Made by a program: the position numbers and the translations under genes. DNA of 64,000 nucleotides from Casuarina equisetifolia (lineage: Eukaryota; Streptophyta; Magnoliopsida; Fagales; Casuarinaceae): positions 11,125,884-11,189,883 of the forward strand of contig CM052356.1 of the NCBI GenBank assembly GCA_028551475.1. Direction: 5' to 3'. Shown piece after piece: positions 10,541 to 22,771 of this stretch. Every line of letters begins with the position of its first letter. Position 1 is the first letter of the stretch. The notes beneath the pieces were generated by a model that worked only from the letters and a program-made list of their open reading frames with translations, ran no database searches and was not told the DNA's origin.

Positions 10541-13500
10541 ACTTGATCCTGATAATGACATGGATGTTTGTGTGAAATGTTGTAAAGGGAAGATGGTTAA
10601 AGTTTCAAAGAAAACGGCAGTACATAGTTATGACTTGCTAGAAGTTATTCATACATATATCAGTGGGTCATGTCATACTACATTGTGTGGTCATTTCTAC
10701 TTCATCGCCTTTATTGATGATTTTTCACAATATGGTTACCTTTATTTGATTAAAGATAAGTTTCAATTTTTAAAAAAAATTGAAGATATTTAAGTTGAAA
10801 GTTGAAAAACAGTTGGAGAATAGTATTAAGGTTATGAGATTAGATAGACATGGTGAATTTTATGGTCATCATGGTGATACTAGATAGTTTAAAGGTCCAT
10901 TTGCTCAGTTTTTGTAGAATTGTGGTATTATTACTCAGTTTACAATGCCTGGCAACCTTGAACAAAATGGGGTTGCTGAAAGGTGTAACAGAACCCTGCT
11001 TGGCATGGTAAAAAGTATGATGTATGGAACTAATTTGCCTATCTCCTTATGGGGTAAAGCTATTTATACTACTTTATATATTTTCAACTGAGTGCCTAGC
11101 AAGTTCGTCTCCTTGACACTTGATGAGTTATGGATAGGGAGGAAACCTAGTTTGAATCATTTGAAAGTATGAGGATATCCTGCGGAAGTAATATTATACA
11201 ATCTAAATATGGAAAAGTTGGATTCCAAATCTGTTCAATGTTATTTCATTGGTTATCCACTCCATTCAAAAGGGTATCGATTTTATAATCCATTTAGAGG
11301 TTCTAGGATTGTAGAATCACAAACAGCTAAGTTTTTGGAATTAAATGTTACAAAACCAAGCAGTAGTTCTTAGACCATGACATTTATGGGTGATATTGGT
11401 ACTTTATGCCTTTTATCTTTATAGATGCATTCAGAGCCTCAATCTTTAGTACGTAGCATGGTTGCTCCTTCAAATATACCTACAGAGATTCTTATAGTTA
11501 AAAAAACTATTGGAGAGAGAAAATAAGCTATTCATCCAAATTATGTGGTCTATTTGGGAGAACATAATTATGATGTTAGTATTTTAGATGATCCAGTTAC
11601 TTATGCAGAAGCTGTCTCCAGTCCTTAGTCTAAATTATGGATAGATGTGATGCACGATAAGTTGAATTCTATGAAACATAATGTTGTTTGAGACTTGGTT
11701 GATTTACCTAGAGGCTGCAAACCCTTTGGTTGTAAGTGGGTTTATAAAACTAAAAAGGATTCTACATGTAAAGTTGAAAGGTATTAGGCCAGACTGGTGG
11801 CTAAAGGTTTTATTCAAAAGGAAGGTATTGATTATAATGAGACCTTTTCACCAGTATTTTCTAAGAATTCATTTTGAATTATTATGGCTTTAGTAGCTCA
11901 CTTTTATATGGAATTGCATCAAATGGATATGAAAACTGTCTTTCTTAATGGAAACTTTGATGAAGAAATTTACATGGTGTAGCTTGAAGGATTTACTAAA
12001 GGTGATCCTAAACGCCTTGTATGTAAGTTAAAGAAATCTATTTATGGTTTCAAACAAGCTTCTTGTCAGTGGTATTTCAAATTTGATGAATTTATGTGGG
12101 TTTGTAGAAAATAGATTAGATCGTTGCATATACACCAAGATTAGTGGGAGTACGCCTATTTTTCTAGTACTTTATGTTGATGATATTTTGCTTGCAAGTC
12201 CTAATCAGGTGTTACTTCATGACACTAAGCAATTATTGCCTATACAGTTTGACATGAAAGATCTTGGTGAAGCCAATTTTGTTCTTGGCATTGGGATTAA
12301 TCAAGATCGTTCTCACAGATTATTGGTTCTTTTTCAGAGAGCATATATAGACAAAGTTCTCACTAGATTTAGTATGCAGAATTGCAAACTTGGTAATGCT
12401 CCAATTTTGAGGAATGATAAATTAAGCTATATGCAATGTCTTCAAACTAAAGCTAAGAAAGAATTTATGTGGTCAGTACCTTGTGCATCAATAGTTGGTA
12501 GCGTCATAAATGCTCAGGTATGCATTAAACCTGATATTGCATTTGCCACTGGCTTACTTAGTCGATATCAAAGTAATCTAGGCCACGACCATTGGGTGAC
12601 TGTTAAGAAAGTGTTAAGATACTTGAAAGGGACCACTAATTACATGTTGATTTATAGACATGTGGATCATTTACAACTTGTGGGCTATTCAGATTCTAAT
12701 TATGTTGGCTGTAAGGATATTTTAAATCTACTTTAGGCTACATTTTCATGTTAGCAGGTGGAGCAATATCTTGGAAAAGTGTTAAACAATCACTGATAAC
12801 ATCTTCCACTATGTAGGCTGAATTTGTTACATGTTGTGGAACTACAGTTCAAGCCATTTGGCTAAGAAATTTGATAAGAGATTTAACAGCTTATACTTAT
12901 GTTGACAGACCTATTAAGTTGTATTGTGATAACATTGTTGTTGTCTTATCTATTAATGGCAACAAAAGCCTTACAAGGTCTAAACATTTGGACATCAAAT
13001 ACTTGACTATTCGAGAACGAGTAAAGAACGGTGAAATCACTGTAGAACACATCAATACATATGTTATGCTTGTAGATCCTCTTAGTAAAGGATTGACTCT
13101 TTGTGTTTTTCATAGACATGTCACTTGCATAGGCCTTAGTGCCTCATGGGATCCCTCTTATTAATGGGAGGCTTGGTTATTTTGTATATCAAACTGCATC
13201 TGTATAGTTTACTATGATGTAAACCTATTATATATAAGCTATGTATGTTGATTATATGTTTACTTAACTTAAGGAAAGTTATATGTGTCAAGTTGTACTA
13301 TGCATGCGTGAATACTTTATCCATACATATACCTTTATTCATTTCATATTTTTCTTAGCATGGCTAGGGCATTTCATTACTTGCCATATAGGAATGTCTC
13401 GATATATAAATTTTATTGAGCTCACTTTCAAATAAATAAGACATTCCAGAAATTCTCACTTTAGTCATTAAGAATTAGATCGACAACAAAGCATGATACC

Positions 13501-13755
13501 TTCAAATTTTGTATCATCGAGTTACCACACTACCATATTGGCTCCATGTCCGTAGAATGGAAGGCTTTTGTAATTGTGGATGTTGCTCTTTTGTTTTTAG
13601 GATGCAACTATTGCCACAATTTGGAGTAAGAAGCTCTATGTGATAAAGTTGACTTTTAAGGGTCATCTCAGGACTCAACTTATGTACGCATATTTTAATA
13701 TTTTAAAATCTTTTCATTATTTCTGATTCCTATTGTTATAGCCCAAGTGAGGGAT
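10541..13755 (+). pseudogene. Copia retrotransposon, 3' portion: integrase, RT, RNase H (decayed)
   Basis: This is the right half of the Copia element that starts at 1. After the Athila insertion the pre-integrase zinc region continues (DMDVCVKCCKGKM). Then come the integrase core (FIAFIDDFSQYGYLYLIKDK; NLEQNGVAERCNRTLLGM), the Copia RT (CKWVYKTKKD; MDMKTVFLNG; IYGFKQAS; LYVDDILLAS at about 12170-12199), and RNase H (KLYCDNIVVVLSIN; SKHLDIKYLTIRERV; VDPLSKGL) ending near 13165. Stops and frame changes are frequent, many at expected Trp codons (TAG). The stretch 13165-13755 has no coding signal and ends in a polypurine tract, AAGTGAGGGAT, just before the likely 3' LTR. Confidence 0.88.
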
Positions 13756-14422
13756 TGTTAAACTATTTAATATCCTTACTGAAGTGGGCTTATACCAATG
13801 GGAATTACAAAGTCACTAAACTTATTTTTTAATAAATGCTTTATTGTCCATTTATATGAGATATATTGGATCCTTAATTGTCAAATATGGGATTGGCTAG
13901 TGTAGGCCAGTGTCTACTGTATAGAACCGTGATGAGTGGGACTATATGGATGACACATTTAGTAATTGGCTAGATCTCTCCTTTAACTCTTAATACATAT
14001 ATTGATAATTTACATTTAGTGAAGATCCTACATTATTAATTTATTGGGAGATGTTTACAGTTTAAATCAATATAAGGGCAAAACGGAAATACAAGACTAT
14101 GGCTCTCTCTTGGACATGTCACACGCTATTCATGTTTTACTTTATAACACATTCACACAAGTAAGTAGTAACTGTGAAAAACACCCGAGACAAAAAAGTT
14201 GTGTATGTTTTGCTCCCTTTAACCTTTTATCAAATCTTCAATGGGTTAGCTATCTCATCAAACCAGTGGTTAAGGAGAAAATAAAGGAGAAGAATCTAGC
14301 CATGATCACGCAAGATGGACTCCAAACAAGGTATTGTTCTCTCCTAACCTTATATTATATGTTTGTGTTCTAAATGAGAAGCGAAGATCTTATTTTGAGC
14401 TCATTTGAGCTTAGTTTTTCCA
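13756..14422 (+). repeat. Probable 3' LTR of the split Copia element
   Basis: The left limit is the TGTTA that follows the AAGTGAGGGAT polypurine tract. The right limit is tentative: a CA at 14422, directly where homology to the second duplication copy begins. The 5' LTR is outside the window, so the length (about 667 bp) cannot be tested by self-comparison. Confidence 0.5.
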
Positions 14423-15559
14423 GCATCCCTAAGATCCAACAAAGGTCGTCTCCATCGTGGGGAAAGCCACCAACGATGCCTGGGTCGTTTCACGTCTAAG
14501 TGACCAAGGAAATAATAGATCTTGCAATGTACACACCAAATTGTCTTCAAGCATTTCGGCGAACCTCTTGGCGACCACTGTGTCCTTTCCCCACTATGGC
14601 CAGCCACGGGAGCCCTCCAAAAAACAGACTTTTGGTCGGACAAAATAAAGATTTTTTATTTTGGCTTTCCTTTGTTATCTGTACTTTTAGCTCAGTGGTT
14701 GACCTATTAGGAATTATTTCTTTTATTAAGGATTGACTAGTATTTTTCTAGACTTTTAACCCCAAAACATAACCTTTAGGACAAGATTTTTGGTAAAGGG
14801 ATTGAATGTTAAGGTGTCCATTACTAGGTGCTTGAATGGGCATCAAAAGAAGGGACATATTAGATTAAAGCTATTGGCTGAATTAAGTTTTATCTAAAAC
14901 AATCTGAAGTTGAAAGAATCCGGGCCCCATATATTTCGGAATTCAATCTTTGTTCGTTGCATATTAAAGTAAGTCAAGTATCAATTTAACTATTATTTTA
15001 TTTAGAATCGACTGTGTGGCAAAGTTTCTTAGTTAGTTGAGTCTCATTCAGATTGGTCAGAGTCAATTATTTAAAGTTATGATGCTAGTTATAAAGAAAA
15101 CTTTTGGAATCAATATGTTAGTGATTAAAACTGTTAATGAATATGAAGATTCACCAATATATTTTCTTTATAGTGTGTAATATTTCCTGTAATAATTTCC
15201 TATAATTAAATTGCATTCCTTACTCAGAATAGAACAAAAGTTTATAAGTTCAAACTTTTTATTGTACAAAGTTTATTACAGAATATAAATCTATTTTCAA
15301 CAAATTCATTATCTTTTTCAGTCTTACATTTTATTACAAAAACCTTATGAGAACAATTTGATTAACGCAATTTAATCTACCCTATTTATCTTTTCAAACT
15401 CAATAAATTTGATAATACCATCACCTAGTTTTGCATTTACTACTCGTAATTTTTATAGAAAAGACAAAACGAGTTCTGCTAAATTGATTGGTGAAAAAAT
15501 GCACTGCCCATCTCTACAACAAGAAGACAAAGATGATAACAATCTTTATAATTACATTG

Positions 15560-16818
15560 TCAAATAGCTACAACCAGCAACTTCAATTCATATTCAATAT
15601 TTGTCTTCAAAGTTTTTTTTCTTAAAAAAAAAAAACAATTTTAGCAAAGGCAGAAGCAACGTTTCAAAACTCAATTCGTCCTCCCTTCTAAGATTACCTA
15701 AACACCTTTCACATGACTCTATGTTTAGTAATCCTAGATTGAATAAGACACTGCCACAAACACAAGGTGGATGCACTAATCCCATATGGAGATTGATGAC
15801 CAATTCAGGGAACCATCCCTGTAAGTGAGCTTTTATGAAGAGGTCAGCAATCTTCTGTTAAGGTTGCAAGTGCAACGAAAATCCTTCATCTAAGAAGCAC
15901 AAGACTAAACTCAATCTGACCGGGAAACGGAATGGTCAAGTCTAATTAGAGGGTGCACAGCATCCTTTGTGTTTGAGAATTGAGATCCAAGGCAACCAGG
16001 ATTGGGTTGGATAAAAAATCAGATTGATCAAGGTTGGACTAGATTGGAACTTGGAACAAAGCTTAATAGGCTCAACTAGGTTTTGAATGTGTTTGGAAGG
16101 GTTCCGTGTGGATAGAGCAATGCATGTGGTACATGTGCTTTACTGATCGAATTTTCTGTGGTACACGCACAACACACAAATCAAGCGACCTGCTTGTGGA
16201 TCAGGTAATGCATGTGGTACATTTCTGACTTACCAATCAAGCGACGCGTGAGGTGCACCGATGCATTACTGATTGGGGGATGGGCATGATACACACACAC
16301 GCCTTACGAATCAGACGATGCATGTTACTATTGTGAGACGTGTGGTACACACATGCCTTACGAATCAAGTGATACGTGAAGTACATGCGCGTCTTACCAT
16401 TGCTTAAGGACTCAAGGGGTAAAAGACCCACGATGGTGTAAAACCGGAGAAATTCACAAAGAAGTGAAAGTAAAAAAGAGAGCGTAGATCGCTAGAAACA
16501 AAGAAATAAGTAGGGATGGATAAGCTTGTGAATGAATAGAAACTCTATTTTCCGATCAGAAAACACATATATAAGGAATTTCCTCTGACTCGTACTTCTC
16601 ACCACCTTCTAGCTCTAACACCATAAAAGTTGAAGTAGGATAAAACGAGAGATATAGAGAGAAAAATAATGAATATATTGATTATATTGAACTGCATGTT
16701 TAACGTGTACCAAAAATGCCCTTCATCTAGACTTTGTGAATGGTTATTGGATCGGCTATATCCTGGTATAGACTCCATTATTATTAGTCGTAGGTTGAAC
16801 AAGACACTGTTCCCAACA
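15560..16818 (-). mobile_element. Decayed Copia relic in copy A (RNase H tail plus LTR-like ends)
   Basis: On the minus strand, about 15870-15770 encodes a Copia RNase H C-terminal tail (QKIADLFIKAHLQGWF, then INLHMGLVHPPC). It runs into an LTR-like start, TGTTTGTGGCAGTGTCTTATTC. A related end, TGTTGGGAACAGTGTCTTGTTC, lies at the right (position 16818, reading leftward). The two ends resemble each other for about 50 bases. The rest of pol is missing. The same relic, at the same place, is in copy B. Confidence 0.6.
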
Positions 16819-17112
16819 CTTCAATTGTTAACTTGAAATTTTAACTTTTGACTCAAATGCGGGATGTCACCACAAATCTTTAATCAGCAGACAGTCGTGC
16901 ATCATCGAATACGTCGTTGCATGGATGGACGGAATCATGCAGGCTTATGCAATCACCAGGACTTGCTGAAATGTTCTTGAACATGCATAATCGCATATGG
17001 CACCTTTTGTGTTTCTCATGGCATTCTGTATTAGTTCTGTTCTGTGACGAAATATTTCAAACCTTTGAAACGAGCAATAACTGGGTAGGATCACTGAAGA
17101 TCAATTCGAAAC

Positions 17113-20100
17113 TTAGAAATTTGGGCAGCCGTCAATCGATACACCCTTTGCAGTGGGGCAAGATGGCAGCAGACAGTGCTCAACGCCCCTCTTAGGGTCA
17201 GAACCCACCAGTTCAGGTTTATGTTCTCTAAGCCCAGTGCAAAGTAAATAACTAGAGTCATGAACGCGACCCCAGAATCTAAAGCTGCAGATAGGACATA
17301 ATTATACTTCTGCCACCATTTCTTTCGATACCTGAAGACGAAAAAGTTGAAGATCGTTCCAACGAAAATCCAGGAAGTATAGTTCAATGGCGATGCTGGT
17401 GGCCCAATTGAGCCCAGGAGCACTGGTAGGTTAATGAGGGGAATCCAAGATTGAGCTGGGAATGCCTTGTGTAGGAGCCATACTACAACCGGTCCCAATA
17501 ATCCCCGAGAAAGAACCAGTTAAGAGCTAAGTACTGTCCGCGACAGCCAAAAATGCGCTTAGGACTCACCAAACCCCAGATAACCGACGCATCGAAGAAG
17601 ACATGGGAGCTGGGACATGTCCAAGGACTGTCTGACTGAGGATCTATGTGGCATATGTGGGGGATGTTGTTCAAAAGCCAAGACGCCACACCAAGATTGA
17701 CGGTTCCAGCTATGATAGTTCCAATGAACTAGAATCCAGATGCAAATGCACAGCACCACAAAAAAGGGCAATGCATGTAAGAAGAAATGATCGAATATAG
17801 GTGGTTTGAGTATTCTTTTCAGATTCATTCGGATAAGGATAATTGCTGCAAATAAATGGTTAAGTTCTAGGATGAACAGCCATATGCTTCCACCAATTTA
17901 AGGAGATCTCAATAAATTATTCTAGTATAGAGAGTGGTGAACATACCTGAACTAGGAACATCGATCTCGGAGGTATCTTCATGTAATGCCCTAGTTTGAA
18001 ATCACTAAGAAATGCGATCGCCTGACTCATGCTCATATACCCGTATGTCTTGAAGCAGACATTGACTATGGGTCTTCCGGGCACTAATGTTCCCATTATG
18101 TACTCGGTGATGATGTTTAGGCCTGGGGTCTGTACCAGAAGTATTATTAGTGAATGATGATTCCGGGAATCATTACACGGATAACAAAGCTAATAAAGCA
18201 AATCCCTCTTCATATGGATTAGAGTCATCAAAATAATTTGACAGAATGAGACGACTTACGTGCTTCATCTTCTTGGATGCAAAACATTTCAAAAGGAAAC
18301 TTTTGGATCCATACTTTACAATTTTAGACTTCTAAAAGGAAATTACCGCGTTCGTCGTAGCAGTTATGATGGCGATCGGAAGGGTGAATATGAAGGAGAA
18401 AGCAGCTGCGAATAATAGTCCCCACCATGGCATCTGGACTTCATTTTTCCTTATGATAAAGAGTGCGAGGGAGGCAGCAACAGTCACAACCAGAAGCAAA
18501 TAAAACCACCATGAAGGTATCTCCTTGTAGTTCTTCATTAGTCTGGTATGAATATCCTCCTTCTCCTTATAAGAAGCTCGATATCGATCATAAATCTCCC
18601 TGTGGCATTGCAGCTCAATGTCAAACACAATCCTTATATAATCTTGCTTGGCAATTTATATAGAGATATTTGGTTGACAGCTTGAGAACAAAACATCAAA
18701 TGATCATGTGTGAGTGAACAGATTAATAAAACATCACCTTCCGTAGAACAAAGCCACGTGAGATATTGTTGATGCAATAGCGGCAAATCCTAATCCGTAT
18801 GCGAGAGCAAAGAATATGCTCAAATGGATCCCCCCTTGCTGATCATACTGAGGAATATCTAACTCAAAATTGTTATTGACGATCAATGGAATATTATATA
18901 GCTTACCCTGAGCGGTAAACAAGTCCGCTGAAAAAATAGGAAATGTTTTGGCATTATACAAGTTCAATCCCCAGTAGGAAATGGGAACTATTACGTAGAC
19001 TATCAATACAAAGCCGACGAAGACGTTAACGATTACAAAGAAGGGAGTTATTAGAGGGCTGTATAGGTAAGAAGCCACTGTCGCCCAATCCAAGGTCAAG
19101 GCTCCAATCCCAAGTCCCTTCAAACCTGACCCAATCTGCTGAGCAGTCACTGAATGGGGAAAACAGCAGACCCAGGCGATGCTTTGCAATGTTCGAAAGA
19201 GGTACCCAGGGAAAATTTCCCAAGAAAAACTACAAACTAAAGCAACCAAAAAGAACTTCATTCGTGATAGCCCGCGCTTTTTCTCATCATTTCCTTCCTT
19301 TTTGTGCAATGTCCTACAATGCATTGAATGTTTAATTACGTTATCTAACAATTGTTTGCACAATCACAGATTAATTAGTGAACGGAAAAATGACTATGAT
19401 CTTAAATCTGGATAATCAGGGTTATACCACCCCAAATGGTTTCCAACAAAAGAGCAAGAAGCAAATTGAATAGAGCTAAGTGTAAACATTAAGGAATCGA
19501 CCACTTGCATATCTGAAGTCCATAGGATTCCCAAAAAGGGTAATAGAAATAGGAAAATATCATGTTGTAAACACTTCTGTTACCAAAAAAATTTGTACAA
19601 AAAGATACCATGGCTGATGGGGTTTTAGAAATCAAAGAAAGAAAAGAAGGAAAAGATTAACAAAAAATAGGAAGATGAGATATGACAATCATGGATGATA
19701 TACTTGTCAATAAGCACTTAACTTAATAGTGGGCAAGTATTGCCTAAGATTTTTTAATTTTAAGTTTGACATTCAAAAAATACATGAGTTATTAACCAGA
19801 AAAAAAAAATGATGTCATACATAGGAAGCATGTTTTCCATGACTTAGTGAGTCCAGTGATAGATGACATGTTACAAGGATAATTAAGTGGTGTGTTACAC
19901 TCATTAAAATCAAGAAATCAAACTAAGAAACAAAAAATATGAAAGGGAAATACAAGGTATTGTATGAATTTAGCAACGTTCTTAGAATGAACTTGGTGAT
20001 ATGTTTGGGATGGTTTCCAAAGCAGACCGGAAGAGTGATACTTGAACGAGGGTGCTGGGCCACCACATACGAACTGGTTTCTCAAGAGCCCAGCCCAACC

Positions 20101-21009
20101 GTATCCCAAGACCTACACACCACCATACACGCGCATGTTAACAACAGAGGAACCTAAAGCAAAGGGGTGGCAATCAGAGTAATATAAAAAAGGCACAACT
20201 ATTGCACGTTTGTGATTGGTTCAAGCTGGAGTTTTCGCCCATGGCAGTCAACAAATTATTCAAAAGATTCATTCTTTTCACTTTTGCCAGAAGAGGACTG
20301 CAATATCAAGTTGTGACATCGACTTAAGTTCATTAGTCTGAGTGCAAGAAATATCATGTTGTTGTTGGATTGGATTTCATCTCCTCCTCTTTTCTTTTGG
20401 ATTTGGAAATCAAAACTGAGCAAAAGTGAGAAGGATTTAGGTAAACTTGGGAAAAGTAAACGAGTAGGAAAAATGAAGGGGAAGAAAAACCTGGGTGGTG
20501 ATGATAATAAGCCAAGCAGAGTAGAGAGAGATATTCTTGCGATAAAAAGCCTTTATGATGTCATAGATATAAACGGCAAAAGCAGGACCATTCCCAAAAG
20601 CGCTTCCAGCATTTGCAAATATAGAGATAAGGACGTGCTCCTTCATGTTGAAAGGGCCAGGATTTAGCGAGAACTCGCGGGACCCGAAGCCGGGGATGCG
20701 AAACTTGGCTGTGGGAAGATGAGCGGCCATGAAGCGTCCTATGGGAAGGGTGGCCACCTGGACGGTGATCTGGCTGATGAAAAGGGGCTCACTGCGGTAG
20801 GAGAAGAACTGGTTGAGGAAGGAGAGGAGGACGCAGGAAAGTACGCACAGGAACCACATTCGGAAAGTCCATACGGGGACTGACGGGTCATCCGTCGTGG
20901 GAACCGTCAGGCGGACTTGCTCTATTGGTGACTGCTCTTCTTCGTCTACCTTGCTAGGTTTCTCCGGCTCTTCCATGAACGACTCTTCCTTCGTTTCCAA
21001 GGTTCCCAT
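17113..21009 (-). pseudogene. Oligopeptide transporter (OPT family) gene, frameshifted copy
   Basis: This is the duplicate of the intact OPT gene at 37365-41260. Exons by homology: 20491-21009, 20028-20112, 18738-19313, 18347-18599, 17947-18129, 17113-17728. Exon 1 is intact, starting MGTLETKEES and carrying the NPG motif. Three lesions break the frame. Exon 2 lacks 13 bases relative to copy B, destroying the [11 protein letters not shown] stretch. Exon 6 lacks one base at about 17501, after ALNWFFLG. Exon 6 lacks another base at about 17205, near NWW. A 3-base loss in exon 3 (WVCCFPHSV against [10 protein letters not shown]) and a 6-base loss in exon 6 keep the frame. The KIPPR motif in exon 5 is retained. 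Splice sites look usable, so the gene may still be transcribed, but a full-length transporter is not possible without exon 2 skipping and other repair. Confidence 0.9.
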
Positions 21010-22771
21010 CTTGTGTGTGTTTTATGAAGACATTCCGATATTTCTTTCTCTGCGAGTTGCGGTTGGGGTTTAAGTGTTGCTCTTCATTGTATACAAATAT
21101 GAATACCTTTGGAGAAGAGGTCAACTAAAGACGTTAACAACAAGACAGTGGTGAAGCCTGCAAGTATTAAGTAACTTATTGTCCTCCAATTAACCCTCTC
21201 ATTGTCATCAGTCTTTAGCCTTTCTTCTTGTAGTGATTATCTTCCACCATCACTTATTTTATAGCGTCTGACGGGGACGCACAAGATACTCTTACACTCC
21301 CATCCAACGACAAAAGGAACAAAAAGATTCAGGCATATATCCTATGGCCAAATTCAAGTATGAATATGCAAATACCGCCTAAATAATTATTTGAGGTTCT
21401 GGAAAAATGTGATGCAAATTGAAGAACACCAAAAAAAAATTATGTTCTTTGAAACTCTTAAACAATTAATTCACAAAAATGGAAATGAAGTCTTAGCATA
21501 AATCAAGGTTTAATCGACCACTTGGAGGCTAAAACCACCGTAAATAGCACTCCGGAGAAATGGTGTTCAGATGGCAATTCGCGGGCCCTGAACGTAAATA
21601 CGGGAGATTAGGAGACTACCGAGTTTTGTTCCACACATATCTCTGCCGCAAGTGCTGGCTTCTTCTAAAGCGATGGTGACAAGCAGTCAACCCTTGTACA
21701 AACGGAGAAAGCATTAAATGTCACAATCGAAGCCAGCCAGCCATGTCATCACAAATAGGTCTTTTCACTTGGAATGTAACATCCCCAGAATGATTTTCTC
21801 GATCATGTCGATTATGGCCACAACGAATGCCAAAAACGACATTAGTCCAAGCCTCTTGGAAGATTCCATACTACACTTAAAAAATAATTCTTTTTCTTCT
21901 TTAATTGGTTCAAATCTAAAGATAGTGAAGAGGCACATAGCAAGTCATATTCATTTAAGGCCTTCAAGTCAGCTTTGAGTGCTGGACTTTTTAATTTACC
22001 GTCTTGGGAGATGCATTACAGCTAGCCCTGAAACTGTAGTTCCTCTATCAGAAGTTTCTCAAATAAGCACTGTTTTTAAAGGGACAAGACTTATCATGAA
22101 TCCTAGAATAAGTCCACTTTACTCAAGAACAGGGATACAAAATTGTTTATAAGCATTCAAGGTATGTATGTGATGTGGATCGTTGCTCCCGCATCAGAAT
22201 GAATGACTAGAATGGGAGAATAAAACCTAATACAAGAGGACTAAATTATTGGGTCAAGGCCATACAAGTACAAGGACTTAGCCCAATGAGTAATGGCATT
22301 ATACAACTAAATAATATCGTTTTCTCAACACACTATTTTTGCTGACTCTATTGGATTTGTTAAGAATTTTAAGTGAAAATTAGTAAAGGTTAAATTAATC
22401 TTTTATTACATGGAAGTAAAAGTAAACATGCAAACTAATTATCATATCCATGGAATGGCCATTAGTAGGTATATCCTATCTTAAATATATCTTAGTTGTA
22501 CCTAATGGTTATTCTCTTTTAGCTTATTTTAAAAAAAGGAAAAATCTGGTTGGCAAAAATTAGAAATTTTTTTCTATATTGAGAATTACTCTTCAATTAT
22601 TAGGATTATAATCAAAAGATTATTCCTTCGTACTATAAATGTAAGGAAATCATACTAAACCACACAAATTTTGTTTCTTTCTTTTAATCCTCGTTTATGT
22701 GTGTGTTTGATGTTATAAGTGGTTAGAATTACTTGTAAATTGTTGCTTCAAATCCCAAAAAATCTAGTGTA
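21010..22771. other. Upstream region of the OPT pseudogene (copy A), no gene
   Basis: This stretch is non-coding and homologous to about 41261-43001. It would contain the former promoter and 5' UTR. I see no independent ORF with family similarity. The short ORFs here are not conserved in frame between the two copies. Confidence 0.6.

Larger units (their letters stand above)
14422..22771. repeat. Segmental duplication, copy A
   Basis: This stretch aligns end to end and in the same orientation with 34613-43001, at a constant offset of about 20.2 kb. Matching starts at AGCATCCC and stops just after CTAGTGTA. It covers a minus-strand Copia relic, the whole OPT transporter gene, the OPT upstream region and about 1.7 kb beyond. 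Copies differ by scattered substitutions, small indels and a deletion of about 153 bases in copy A near 16999. Confidence 0.93.

Noticed and set aside
14401..14736. Overlapping ORFs on both strands at the left edge of copy A, with counterparts near 34581-34933
   Set aside because: Reading frames differ between the two copies and no protein family is recognised. The similarity is explained by the duplication.
16237..16431. Short repeated motifs (GTGGTACA, CATGTG/ACGTG clusters) resembling a satellite or array
   Set aside because: Spacing and units are irregular. There are no identical repeats with unique spacers, so it is neither CRISPR-like nor a true tandem array.
20356..21073. Plus-strand ORFs across OPT exon 1 (also 40610-41324)
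   Set aside because: They are antisense shadows of OPT exon 1 and its flank.
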